Origin: Onchocerca volvulus
Lineage: Eukaryota; Nematoda; Chromadorea; Rhabditida; Onchocercidae
DNA length: 64,000 bases
NCBI GenBank assembly: GCA_000499405.2
Contig: HG738138.1
Span: 12,339,208 to 12,403,207, forward strand
Direction: 5' to 3'
The position numbers and the translations under genes were made by a program. Positions within the stretch are counted from its first letter, which is position 1. Each line of letters begins with the position of its first letter. The notes under the pieces are model-generated. The model saw only the letters and a program-made list of their open reading frames with translations. It did no database searches and had not been told where the DNA came from. Positions 12,586 through 24,747 of the stretch are shown piece after piece.

Positions 12586-15366
12586 AGATGATTTAATTAG
12601 TATGATAATATGAGAAGGTTGATCAATAATAATTTACATATTTAATTCCTTCGATTTTCTTCAGATAAATTGATGTTTTTTCTTTCAACTTCTTATTTCC
12701 AAAATGTTTGAAATTTTACAGCTTATACAGCTTATATTATTTCGCAAGGTGATAATCACTGTAAACGATTGTTATCAATAATTATACGAAGAACTGAATC
12801 AATCTCTCTTGAAAAAAATATACCTTAGATATTTAAATGATATATTGAGCAAACAAACAAGGATAAGTTTGATAGAAATTAGAAAAATGACGTATATTTT
12901 GAATGGTAAGAAAGTGAAGAATAGCTAGAATGAAATTAAAATAATAAAAATACGAGCACTGCATACTCTAAAATGAAATTTTATTTCTTTGGCTTTTTTT
13001 TTCATCAAAATTTCAAACTGTTAAAATTTTTTTTAGAATATGTAAATTTTTGCTTTTGCTGTTCATTTTCATATCTATGAATTAACTGCGTGAAAAAATG
13101 AGAAAAGGAAAAACAAAACAAACAAACAAACTTTTGAGCCAGCCAAACGTAGCCAACCAATTATCATCATTTCTCTGCTTCCTTTCCTAGTTGTTTTTAT
13201 TTCAGATCGATTTTCGTTAACAAATCCATAAATATCAAACCGTTAGATATGGAAGAAGTATAGAAATAAATTATACAAAGTTTGCAAATTTGCAATAAAG
13301 AAAAAAAGGAAGGGATAATAATTCAATGTTTCTCATATTTATTCATGTTAATCGAAATAATTAGTTTTCGAAAAAAAAAAAGATTTTTTTTGCTATCAAA
13401 CATAACATTATTAAAAGCTTAACTTTTTGTGTTTTTCGTGAAATTTAAATAACATACCATTAAAGAAACCTAAGCTTACGAATTGAATGAATTGATGAAT
13501 GAATTCTGCATGGCGAAGAATTTCAAATCTTTTATTCTTGACGAAATTATAGAAAAATTTTTATATTCTTATAGACAAAAATTTTTGAGAAATTCTAAAA
13601 AACAAGTAAACATAAACAGAAAGATGGGAGATAAAATATGCTGCCATTCTATGATAAACAATTATTTATTATGCGATATTTAATATTTTATAGTGTTTAC
13701 GATTTATTGAAGCCTGAAATTAGAAAGGTAAGATGAAACGTATTGATAAAGTTTCAATTTGCAAATTTGTAAGATAGAGTCTAACAAAGTTCAATTTGCC
13801 TTTTTTTCTTTATTTTTATAAGATAAACTATAATTTGTTTCAAAAGATCATTTACCATCTTCTGAAAGTGCTATAATTTATCAGCTTTGTTGAAGATTCT
13901 ATCATTTATGAATTGTTCTTTCTACCCGGTTTCATCTCAAAAGGATCAATATGCAAAATTAAATGAACTGCGAAAAATTTATTAGAATTGAATCAAATTT
14001 ACCATACGCTATTTTGTACGCTATAAATTTTTGAAATCAAGTTTGCTTCAACAAAATGGTTCTAAACTAATAAGAAGTAAAAAAACATTAAAAGTTTTGA
14101 TCAAATAATTTTTGAAAAGAAACATTTTATTTTATTTAAATATAATTGAATGAAATTTGTATATATATAAAAAAAAAAGGTACTACGATTTCCGCCGATT
14201 TTTTAGCATTTATGCGAACTGAAGAAAAACAAAAAAAGAAAGTAATTCACGGCTGAAAAATTTATTAGTTTTGATGGGTACAGTGATAAAAAGAGTGGTC
14301 AGTCATTATCAAGTAATTTGTGATAATTAAATACTGTAGCAGTGTAATAATATAACAATTATAAAACAATTTTGTTTTCCGAAAGATTGAAAAAAGAAAA
14401 AACCTTTCTCTTTTATATTATTTTTGCTCGCAATAAGGAATCAAAAATTGGAGAAAATCGATGTTTTAATCAAAATTATAAAACATTGAATTATTAGTGT
14501 CTAATAATGCATGCCTGGACATCACGCAGTTTTTTTTTATCGATGCTATATTTTATCAAAATTTTATTTCTTTCCAAGAAAGATGCCACCAATTTATATT
14601 GTTTCATTATATGAATGTTTTGCAGAATTCCAGAATGTTCTCCGTAATTCGAGTGATCGATATCAAATAGAAAAAGAACTTAAAAAAAAAAAAAAAAAAC
14701 AAAAAAAACAAAAAAAAACAAATTGCTAAGTAAAGAAGGAAATAAAAAAAAGAAAGAACCTATATTTGGATATATTTGAAACTTCTTTGTTAAAACTTGA
14801 AACTTGAATAAGTAAGCAATAATGAGGATTTACATTAGTGACAAATGGGATGCAAAGGAAAAAAAAAGTGGAAATGAACTGTTAAAACTTTAAATCACGT
14901 TTCGGAATTTGATGAATCTTCTGTTTTTCTCTCAGAAATTGGATGCAAGGGCATTAATCCATCAAATGTCTAACAATATGGTACTAATTTAAAAAATTTT
15001 AAATGAATCGAAAAGAGACAACTTTCTTTCTTTTTCTTCTTTGATTGTTGTAAATTCAGTTTCTATTTTCATGAAAACATTTCCATAGTGTTTTGCTTAC
15101 ATGGCTATGTGTAATAATCATCTTAACGACTTAATTATGTAATATCTTTTGAAATAATTGTAATGAGAAAGAAAAAAAAAATTTTTTTTTTCTCTTAAAA
15201 ATCTGATGTTAATATAAAAAAGCAAAATTTTGAAAATAAATCCCACTAAAGTGCTTCAAATAAAATGCCGGATCATTTCCGGAATGATATAGCCATTTCT
15301 AACTTCACTGTAGTATTCAAGAAAATGAGTTAACTGAAGAAGAAAATTTTTGAGAATTGGAAAAAC

Positions 15367-15398
<32 letters not shown>

Positions 15399-17381
15399 TG
15401 ATACTAATCAATAATGAAGCATAAGACGTCAAAACATAAATCATGAATTTCAAGACTGATTTAGTTATTGCAATATTCCTCCTGATAAATAATTTCAGAG
15501 AAGGTAATGTTAACTTCAGGCTAATTTATTCAATTCTATTAGAATCTAAATTTTATTGGGATTAGCCGGATATTCCGTTCAATGCTGCATGCGGAACTTG
15601 ATTCTGATTTTCTCGAATGTTTCAAATCGAAGGATCATCAGATAATTGTACCACAAATATCAAAATGAGTACTAAAAGCAATATATTCCATATATTCTGT
15701 ATCTTCTACCAACTTTGGAATAGTGAATCAGTAATGATAATTATTGGATGATGTCGGGAGAGAAAAATAGCGGGGTGATATATTTATAAACATATATCAT
15801 AATTTCAAATAAATCATTTAATGGATTATTCATTCAGGCAAAAGTTTGGGTTGAAAAATTATGCAAGTTTGATCAAAGATTTACATGAAATTAATTCAAC
15901 CTAGATGAAATACTGAATTAGAACAAAATGTTTTTCTAAATTTTGGACCAAAAAATTTCTTTATTCATTAAAATTTCTTTTCGGTGATTCACCAATGTCA
16001 TAATTGAAATATAACTAAAGATAAACTATAATTTGCAAAAAAAAAAAAAAAATCCAACAGCTTTAATTTTTTTTTTGTGATTTTGCATTACACATATGTA
16101 ATATAATCCACCCGTCTTTTTTTATTTCCGGATAATTGAAATTTTATTAATAAGATTTGAAGACAAACTTTAAATATATGGAATCATTTATATAAGTATT
16201 AATAAATTAATTTGGAAATTATCGGGTAAATTTTTGTGGAGAAAAAAATTTATAATTTAAAGCTTCTGGAACTATACGATCATCTTATCTTATTTTTTTG
16301 AAAAAATATGAAGTAAATACATATATTTTACAAACTATAGAGCATTTTAGAAAAAGAAAGCAAACAAAGATGAATTTTTTGATTAAATCAATGCAGAAAA
16401 TTAGCTTTTTTGTCTTTGGTTGTTCGTTGTTCGTTTTGTTTGTTTGTTTATTCATTTATCTTTCACTGCTTGTCTGCTTGTCTTTTGGTCGCAAATCATT
16501 ATTTGCAGGAATGAAAATACTTTTTCAAAAAGTTGCGATTTTCTTTCAGTAATGTGATAATTTTTATGTATTCTTTTGTTTTATTATAAATATAAGAAAT
16601 GACGAAAATCTAATAAGTCTTAATATTAAAACAATAATTTTCTTATACAAAAAAAGAAGGAAAATTAAACAAATTTTATTTTATTGGAATATAATTCTAT
16701 TATGAATAATATTGGATAACATAATAAAATATCATTAAAAATATCAAACAAACTTTTAGCGCAAACATATATACATGTAATAATAAAATAAATAAACTGC
16801 TGTACTAAAACTTCAACATGCTTTAAAGCTATGCTGATTCAACAAATTTTTGGTTTTTCTGAAATATGTTTAAGGTTGAAATGTTCACTAATACACTTAT
16901 TTACTTTGCACTTTTTATTTAGCTTAAATTCTTCATGTTTGTTAATTATAGCTGGAATTTTGAAAATTTCAAGAACATCATCACAAAATATATAATTTGC
17001 ACTGTATAGATCATAATTTCCTAATTTAATATGAGAAGAAAAAAAAGAAAAAACTCCCCTAATATGATTATGAAATTGATTTTTTTTTCGTCTCGAAACT
17101 GAATTTTTTTCCGACGATAAAAAAATGAATGACACAAATATTTTAGGAATCATTAAGACGCGGTGTAATATGAAAAATTCTGATTACATTTTCATGAGCT
17201 AGTTACGAAAATCACTTCAATCTTTCTTTTATCATCCCGTCAATATTCTAAAAATTGTTATCGGTTTTCATTGATGATATTATATTATTCGCTGCAAAAT
17301 TCTTTTCTGTTTTTATTCTTTCATTCATCTCTTTCATTTTGCATTTACTCTTTCTTGTGATGTATTATAAATGAGAATATG

Positions 17382-17573
17382 TTAACTTTCTTTTTTCGCG
17401 TTCCCGACTTTTAATAAAATTATAGTTATAAGTGATGAAAGTGATGATTCTGTTGATGATGTACTTATGAAAATCAATAAGAGAATGGTTTCCGATGATA
17501 ATTTTAAAGCTTTCATCTCATATTCAATAATTTCTTTCTCTGTTCTAGTATTAAATTCAATTTCTTCATTCAT
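17382..17573 (-). CDS. Candidate N-terminal exon of TWK-A (unproven)
   Basis: On the minus strand TATATTCTCAG is followed directly by ATG at 17573 and an open frame rich in acidic residues (MNEEIEFNTRTEKEIIEYEM...). The abutting acceptor resembles a spliced-leader site, and the orientation and position suit a 5' exon for TWK-A, whose first recognised exon (11692) begins at a splice acceptor in phase 0. However, I find no strong phase-0 donor in this frame, so the junction is not demonstrated and the open frame may be chance. The later part of the frame is Ser/Thr/Leu-rich and probably not coding. Confidence 0.22.
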   Translation of the reverse strand: MNEEIEFNTRTEKEIIEYEMKALKLSSETILLLIFISTSSTESSLSSLITIILLKVGNAKKES

Positions 17574-19146
17574 CTGAGAATATAATCAAACTAATCACCA
17601 AAAATAGATTTCAAAATTTATCTATCATTTCAAATTAATCCCTAAATACCAAAATTCGTTTCCCATTTCAAGTTAATTATCAAGAATAAATATTACATTT
17701 TATATGTTATTTCAACCTAATTACCAGAAATAACTATCATTACTGCTATATCTGGAGTTTTGACAGCTTATTCATTTATACAATTTTGATAAAAATAAAA
17801 AATTCCTTTTTTTATGATAAAAATGTTTTTCGTGACAAAAAATTCTTTACCATTTATGATAGCTTTTTCATTCATACAATTTCGACATATATTTTCAAAG
17901 TTATTATTAAATTGAATCACTCAGATTTTAGCTATTAAATTATTGTCAAGATTTTACTAACTGATGCATGAAAATGAAACAGCAGAAGTAGCCTGATGTG
18001 GTTGGCATCATTCGATTATTTCAAAATTCCAGATTAATTCTGCATTATATGTAATTTCGGATTGGTGCTATATTATACGCAATCCAGATTACTGCTAAAT
18101 TACATTATATCGCTCAAGATTAACAAAAATTACGGGAGGGAAAAATACTTTTAAAAAATTTTATCACATAATTTTCGATCATTTTTTTTTTTACAAATTC
18201 TAACTTTCACCTAAAAAAACTGAAAAATGATGAGAATTTTGAAATTTATTATTAGATGGCAATCAGATTTTATGTAATAATTTTAAATTTCTCTGATAAT
18301 TTAAATCGTTTCACTTAAATATGTAAGATAATTAATGTTAGTTAATTCTCCTAGTTTACCTGTATTAAATATGTTATTGCCAAATGAATGGATCAAAATC
18401 GTGGCAGATAGTAGTAATAACTGTACTGCTAAGAGAGATAAATCTCTGTAAAAAACTTTTACAAACTGATGATTAGACTAATCATATTCGCTTAATATGA
18501 TTTAAGCCGCATATTTATCAAATTTTTTAAAGTTTTTTCAAAATATGAATATACCACACTAAATTAGCAACTTGATATTGAGCATAAGTCAAAATCGCAA
18601 AAGTCACAAGCCTACCTTTTCGACACAAAATGAACAACAGCAAAATAGAAATTAATTAAGTAATGTATATTTTAAACAAATCCGAGAAAACCTAATTTTC
18701 AAATAAAAAAAAAAAAGAAATGAAAAACAATACAGAAAATAAATATTATTTCATCTGAAAGCAATAAAGAAAATTTGAAAAAGGTAGAAAATCCAAATAA
18801 AATTTGATTTGGGAATATACCAAAAATAATATTTCTAAGTATTTGTTGTTAAAATAATTAAGAATTCACTTTGAATTTTTCTATTTGGAAAAAAAATTTT
18901 TCAAGTAATGAAAAATATTTGAATTAAAATAAACGCATTTATGAATTTAGCATATTGTTTTTTTAAGATTCGAGAAAATAATGTGGTGAAAGATAAAAAA
19001 AAATTTAATTAATATTTAGGGCCTTTTAAGGTTGTTTCAGTTTTAAATTCCGAAGGGGGTATAAAAAGTATCAGATTTTCAAAAATTTCTAGCGTTAGAA
19101 TGGATACTTATGAAATAATACTCTCAAACAACCATAATTATTATTT

Positions 19147-19937
19147 GTTTTGATGAACAAAAAAAACAAAAAACAAGTTTTCTGAATTGAAACAGATTCC
19201 ATTTTTGAAAACTGAGTATTCATGATATAAGCTTCTGCTATTTGCCTGAAAATACTAAAATATCAGCAAATTTTAGCGTTATCTCAGTTGTTAGACAGAA
19301 CATTGTCAAAACAACAATCCCGGTTCATTTCAGGAAATTATCAACATAATTTTGCATGTTTGATTAATTACAATAGATTTCCTATATTTGTGCCAAACAT
19401 AGAACTATTTTACATTGACATAATCGATTATTTATTTCAGTTCATAAAACAAAAAGCGAAATGAATATCAAATTACATGTTTAAAACTGAAAAGATTTAT
19501 GCGAAATAATAATACGATGGTAAGAAATATTTATATTTGGGAGTGGCACATTTTACATTTTACGGCCAATTACATCTTAAACACATGTTTCTGTTGTTGG
19601 TAATTTGACGGGAAATGTATAAAAAATTTTGCCACAATTACGATTTAGTGTTCTTTAATTCGATTTTATTTTATTATAAGTAAACGATTGTAATTTATGA
19701 GTGTAAATTTCGCTTAATATTGAAACTGATAAAGTTGGCTAATACCTGAAAGACTAAAATACTCACATTACTTGTTTTGATGAACGAAAAAAAAAAAAGA
19801 AAAAAAGCAAAAAACAAAAAACAAACTTCCTGAATTGAAACAGGTTCCGTTTTTGAGAACTGATTATTATGATATAAGCTTCTTATGTTTGCCTGAAAAT
19901 ACTAAAATATCCGGAAATTTTAGCGTTGTTTCAGTTG
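19147..19937 (+). repeat. Diverged direct repeat ending at the palindrome edge
   Basis: A unit of about 145-160 bases occurs at 19147-19290 and 19774-19937. Shared blocks in order: TTTTGATGAAC, a long A-rich run, CTGAATTGAAACAG, GATATAAGCTTCT, TTTGCCTGAAAATACTAAAA, AAATTTTAGCGTT and TCAGTTGTT. The second copy ends exactly where the left palindrome arm begins. On the other side of the axis the equivalent place has only about 21 unrelated bases before similarity resumes (CAACTTTATCAGTTTCA at 29244-29262 versus its complement near 19722), so this copy looks like an insertion into the left arm. Confidence 0.6.
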
Positions 19938-20140
19938 TTTTCCACTGATTAATTTTATACATAAGTGCGACATTTAATTTTCCAGAACACTCTGAGGCAT
20001 CTTTGTTCTCTTCTCAAATCTATCAATTACTTACAACGTGTGGTACTTATACTAAATAAATAAAATTCTCATTATGTAAATTTAATTTTGAGATTTCTTA
20101 TAATTTAAATTTTTCGATTGTATTGTATTTACTCATCCAG

Positions 20141-20596
20141 TGAAACACTGGCTCTGTTCATTCCCTCCAAATATTCTGGAATGGCAAAGATCAACCGCAC
20201 GTCAAAGGTCAATTTCGATGCATATGAATCCAAATGATTTGGCTACAGGAGACTACAGTAAGTTGAACAGAAAATAACAACTGAATAAATTAAAGCCTCA
20301 ATGAAAGAACAGCCATGAAAACACCATTGATCATCGCAAATATAGTTCAAACAAACCATCAATCAATTTAAATAATTATCAATTGGGAGAAATTGAAAAT
20401 ACAATGGCTCTGAATTTTAAATTCATTTCAGAGAACACGGAAAAGAAGAAGCAAACAGGCATCCAACTATGAGACACATTTCACTTACGAAAAGACAAGC
20501 GGACGTCATCTTATGACTGAAACAATTAGCTTTCGAAATACAATGGAAAATGTCAAGTATGATCAAAGTGACATAGTTCATATCTTCGACATATGA
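20141..20596 (+). CDS. Exon-like blocks of an unrecognised gene, left arm
   Basis: Block 1 (20141-20257) follows TATTTACTCATCCAG and ends at TACA|GTAAGT. It reads KHWLCSFPPNILEWQRSTAR and on to NPNDLATGDYS. Block 2 (20432-20596) follows AAATTCATTTCAG and is open for 54 codons (RTRKRRSKQASNYETHFTYE ... DQSDIVHIFDI) to TGA. Both have protein-like composition and good splice signals, but block 1 ends in phase 1 and block 2 is open only in phase 0, so they do not join as read; an exon may be missing or one frame may be wrong. If block 2 is a 3' end, its stop lies 140 bases before the ATG of the next gene on the same strand, an operon-like spacing. I do not recognise the protein. Confidence 0.4.
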
Positions 20597-20736
20597 GTAG
20601 TACATTTGCCAATGATTGACAAAGACAATTTTCATCGATTGTTTACATCGTTTCATAGTGTCGTATTGGTATATTATAAGCTAACGTGACGTAGGTTTTT
20701 CAGTACAACTGAAAACAGAGGAAAAATCGACAGCAA

Positions 20737-22271
20737 ATGGCTGCGTTTGCTGTTCAGTGGCGTAATGAATCTCCTGAATTAATTACATCAAAAGATAAGG
20801 GAAAATTAAATCGCCCATTGCAATGTCACGAATGCGATGAAAAACAGCCGCTTTAAGTTATATGAAGTTGTCATTACTCGAAGCAGCTGGTTGCAACCAA
20901 TTGATGCTAGTCAATTATAAATTTTATATGATATAAATTTAGAGCTGTAATGAATCATACACTTTTAACATGTATTACTGAAAACTCTATTTTATTAAGC
21001 TTATCAACTTTACAAACATTTAAAATCTTCATAGATTAGTAGACGAAAGGTAAGTTATAGCAGTATTGGTAGTATTGGTAACACTAACATTACGTATTTT
21101 TTGCCTAGAGTTATCAGTATCGCCGAATGTGCATTATCTAAAGTATAATACAAAAGTGTCGAATGATAAAAATGAGATAAAATATTTTAAAAAACAAAGT
21201 TGTTATTACGAAATATCATTAAGAGTTATCGAGAAGTGAAACAAATACTACGCGGGAAATACAGATAGAAGACACCCAAGTTTAATAGAAGAAATAAACA
21301 TTTGATTGCAAGTAAATTGGGTCGATAAAAAATGAAAGCGGTAAGTGGTGTTTATTTAATTAAATATTCAAGTTAAAAATATATGAATATTGATGAAGCT
21401 AAAAAATAGGCAACGTGACGACGGAATGTGCCAATAATAAACATTTTTAAAAATTAGTTCATTTAATTCGAATGATTATTAATGAAATGATTTCAAATAA
21501 TTTTAGAATAGCAAAAGATTGGAATCAACAAATTAAAAGAATAAAACATTACTTGTGGAGAATAAATGAAAAGATAAGAAGAGGAAAAGAAAGTAATGGA
21601 AATTGAAAAAAGAGGAAATGAATTATGTAGCTGTCAGGAGAATTATGAATATGAATGAGTTGATGAAATTTTTTTTAACCTATAGCAAACATAGAAATGA
21701 AACATTTAGCAATAATTATATTTTGTCAATAATAATAATTTGTTAGGATATTTTTAACTAATTATAAAAATATATGTCCATTAAAAGAAAAAATTATTCA
21801 TTCAAAATAATATGTTTAGCTAATTATATTCTATACAATTCTTCCATTTTCCCAATTTTTTTATTTCAAAAAAAGATGCCAAAACAATAAATAGTAAAGA
21901 TTATAATGAATAAGTACTGCTAATGAAACGAATTTTCGGAAAAATTGGAGTTACAATTGCATTATAATAAAAATAAGTCCGGAAAGATTGATAATTACAA
22001 TTCCAATAGGATAAAGTGCAATAACTACTTGACGATAATTAATTATTAGTGAATCTGTCGGGAAAAATAAAAATAACATCATCATCAATGTAATTAAATA
22101 TTTTAATGTATATAAGCAATTTGTTATCATAACAAAATGATATAGTGAACAGTAAAACAGTTTGTTCCTCTTTACTTGATTCTTTTATTGAGGAAACTTT
22201 TATTATAGGTCTTCATTGGAAGATTATTATTAAGGATACTCCTTCTTATAGCTATCGCCGAGTTGGGTATG
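20737..22271 (+). pseudogene. 5' part of an unrecognised gene, left-arm copy with broken splice donor
   Basis: A textbook acceptor (GTAGGTTTTTCAG, ending at 20703) lies 33 bases before ATG 20737, as at a spliced-leader site. Exon 1 (20737-20853) encodes 39 residues with LQCHECDEKQPL at the end. The right-arm copy continues CTT|GTAAGT, a perfect donor; here the G of that GT is deleted (CTTTAAGT), so the donor is lost. A second block at 22209-22271, after TTTATTATAG, is in matching phase 0 and hydrophobic (IGRLLLRILLLIAIAELGM), plausibly a first membrane segment; its RILL-rich start resembles TM1 of TWK-A, which is also preceded by a phase-0 junction. Nothing further downstream is convincing before the Helitron. 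It could be a third TWK-like 5' end, but that is a guess from 21 residues. Confidence 0.4.
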
Positions 22272-23634
22272 GTTATTATATTAAGTAATTTTTTTTGTAG
22301 ATTTAGGTTAAATTTTCAAACTATTAGTTTACAAAACTAAAGGTTTTGTTCTATTTGAAATTCTTAAAATTATGAGTTTTGGTGTTTTAAGTTTTTTTGT
22401 TTGTTTTGGAATGGATCAATCAAAATACACGGAATATTGGTTATAATTTAATTCAAAAATTCAGAAATTTTACCAAATAATCTTGGAACAGTAGTTTTAT
22501 TGGAAAGAAAAAAAAAATATGATGAAATTATATCTCACTGAAAATTCCTATTTACTATTATTTAAACGATGATATATTTATTCTATTGTGATTATTTATT
22601 ATCGTTATTCAAGTTTATTATACCAAATTTTCTATTTTGAATTCCTTGTAACAACATTTATCATAGAAAAAGATTTGACTGGAGCAAAATGAATGAATTA
22701 TGAAAATGTCAAATGACATATATAAAATGGAGATCATTTTATTTTCAAGATATTGATAATCGTTGATTCAAAAACTTCGAATAATTTGAAATTTTTATTT
22801 GCATCCCAAAAAAATAGAAAAAGGTAATCACTACCGATCGACCATATTGCCTAAATTGAATAATTTTGTAATCATTTCTTGTCATTTTTTTTCTAACCCA
22901 ATCCTTGTTTTCATCTTAAATTTTCATTCCTCTAAGCCATCGCTGTTTTCAAATTTATGCAAAACCATTCATAACATATGATGTATTGTTTCTATCAAAG
23001 CTTTTTGTCGTAACTTTTCTTCTGATTACTAATTAGATTGCTTGTTACCCTCTTGTTTACTTTTAATCTTCAAATATTGTAAATTTGTAATTATTAATAA
23101 CTGGTAGATTTAATTATAATAAGTAAAAGAATGGTTAACACCAAATTTCGTTGAATTAATTTACGAAGGAGATGAAAATCAAAAAAAAAAAAACAAAGAA
23201 GGGAAAAAGAATAAAGTACATTTATATTTAATTAATAATGACTTCATGTGTATAATATATGAAGTTTGTATAAGAATTTGAGTAAAACATTTACGGTAAA
23301 TAATGAGAGTGCATACATTGAAATGGATAATAAATCTTTTAGTGCTTGGATTTAAAAAAAAAAATCAGTACACCATATACGATTTTCAATCTGTGATATA
23401 AATTAGTCTCATGTCGGAAATACCTAAATAAAACAAAAACGGCATGCAGTTGAGCTATCTCATTATCATTTTCATTTTTTACGCGAAAAGAATTCACAAA
23501 ATTGAAGAAAACTAAATAAATTTTAATAAATTTTGTTTGTCCATGCCTATTTTCCCTCAAAATATACTAAACTAAAAGTTTGAAAACTCAATTAAAATAG
23601 ATAATTACAAATGCAGCCATACTTTACAAAAATG
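22272..23634 (+). other. Inner part of left arm, no gene seen
   Basis: AT-rich arm sequence between the hydrophobic block and the Helitron end. The 60-codon frame at 22799-22981 recurs in the other arm only because the DNA is duplicated; it is Asn/Ile/Phe/Ser-rich and lacks splice sites in phase. Nothing else is supported. Confidence 0.5.
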
Positions 23635-24694
23635 CTAGCTGGATCAGGCCACGCTCTGCGTGACCGATCAAGCTAGTCTATGCGGACCAGCCACGCTTCG
23701 CATGTCCGATTCCAGCCAATCTATATAAATAAAAATATCAATGTTTGTTATTCAAAATCTCAAACCTCCGAAAGTTCTTAAACACACGCCTTATCTATAT
23801 TAATTCAAAATCTTAGATATCAGAAACCTATTGCTTTGAAATTTTGATACAACGTTACATTCGAATACACGCATGTTTTTATGCACACATTGCTGTAGCT
23901 TATTCTGGATGAGTGGAAAGAAAGAAAAGAGGAAGCACATGTTTCTAGTTTCGGAGGGAAAAAAACTGATATGGAAAATGAAAGAATTCGCCATACAGCT
24001 TCATTGCTGCTTATGTATCTTCCACCCTAATACTGTGCGACTTCATGGATATTTAATATCGCATTCCTACCACTTTTCCTGGCTGTACACCCAAAACTGC
24101 CATGTCGCTGCCTTTATTCATCTACTTACAAATGTATTTGATCGATTTAACAGAGTTACAGCATTCTACGTTTATTTGCGCTTTGTATGTTTTCAATGGT
24201 AAAGGCGAATACAGAACAACTCACCGGTTATCTACTTCGATGTCACCATTTCACATTTGTAGGATTGATAATTTACTGCCATCTTCTGCTGATCTTCTGA
24301 TAAAGGATATCCATCGTTTCTTGTAACTGTATTGGATACTAATGCCCGAGGGTATCGCTTATAATATTTTTCATCTATCATACATGTCACAAGTTACGAT
24401 TTCTGCACCGAACGACATCATTTGGAAGTACGAGTTGTATTTCTTGATTTTAGACAGAAAAAGCCTTAATTCGGCGGTATATCCGACAAGCAAAGTTTTT
24501 AATGGCTCTAATAGTTCTTCAAGTTGAGGCAGTTTATTTGTTTATTTATTTATTTATTTTTTCGATGGCGCAACACATTTCGTTCGTTTCTTCATTAAAT
24601 TTCAAAGCTTTGCAATAAAAACATACTTCAGTCATAGTGCCGATGAGAACTTGTGGGCTTAAACTATATTCATCAGCTGGGTTGTACCAAAATG
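23635..24694 (-). mobile_element. Helitron derivative, left of centre
   Basis: On the minus strand it runs from part of the Rep region (24694-23972) directly into the 3' tail (23971-23635), so the helicase has been deleted internally. The end shows the classic Helitron structure: a hairpin with stem CACGC/GCGTG and loop of 3 at 23650-23662, then CTAG at 23635-23638. A second, similar hairpin and CTAG (about 23673-23705) lie just inside, so the 3' terminus is tandemly duplicated. The base following CTAG is C, not the usual T. Its tail is shared with the palindrome arms; its Rep part lies only in the spacer. Confidence 0.8.
23972..24694 (-). pseudogene. Helitron Rep N-terminal region remnant
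   Basis: Minus-strand translation, crossing stops and frameshifts, gives blocks characteristic of the Helitron-like N-terminal (rolling-circle initiator) region: FWYNPADEYSLSPQVLIG, TEVCFYCKALKFNEE (zinc-binding-type Cys pair), LVGYTAELRLFLSKIKKYNS, FQMMSFGAEI, IRRSAEDGSKL, VVLYSPLPLKTYKAHINVE, NSVKSIKYICKYVNKGSDMA, and the start of the next block near 23985. The HUH/Tyr catalytic part is absent. It is a relic without coding capacity. Confidence 0.75.
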
Positions 24695-24747
24695 CAAAAC
24701 AATTTTAATCGCGTGTCTGCTGAACATGGATTCGTGTTTGACGCTGA
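24695..24747. other. Junction at the palindrome axis
   Basis: About 50 bases between the minus-strand Rep remnant and the plus-strand Helitron tail. The geometric axis of the arms is at about 24579. No homology to either neighbour is evident by eye. Confidence 0.4.

Larger units (their letters stand above)
11693..19936. other. Long stretch upstream of TWK-A without a firm gene
   Basis: About 8.2 kb of AT-rich DNA, rich in A and T runs. It holds the Helitron fragments at 12185-12585, a candidate minus-strand 5' exon at 17573, and a diverged direct repeat at 19147-19290 and 19774-19937. It is the gap between two divergently pointing units (TWK-A, minus; left-arm gene, plus), so both promoters should lie here. 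I see no TATA box or other element I would trust. Confidence 0.5.
19937..23971 (+). repeat. Left arm of a large palindrome (about 4.04 kb)
   Basis: This arm is the reverse complement of 25186-29222; paired positions sum to about 49157-49166. The outer edge pairs 19937 with 29222, and the inner edge pairs 23971 with 25186. Differences are scattered single bases and 1-2 base indels. Examples: TTTCCTCTTTA versus TTTCCTCCTTTA near 22163, GAATTTTCGG versus GAATATTCGG near 21935, and the missing G at 20853/20854. The innermost 335 bases (23637-23971) are Helitron 3' tail; the rest is unique sequence with exon-like blocks. Confidence 0.95.

Noticed and set aside
20423..20656. 77-codon minus-strand frame starting MKRCKQSMK, also in the other arm
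   Set aside because: It is antisense to the exon-like block at 20432-20596, which has splice signals and better composition.
22799..22981. 60-codon frame found identically in both arms (22799 plus and 26185 minus)
   Set aside because: Repeated only because the DNA is palindromic; low-complexity composition and no splice or start context.
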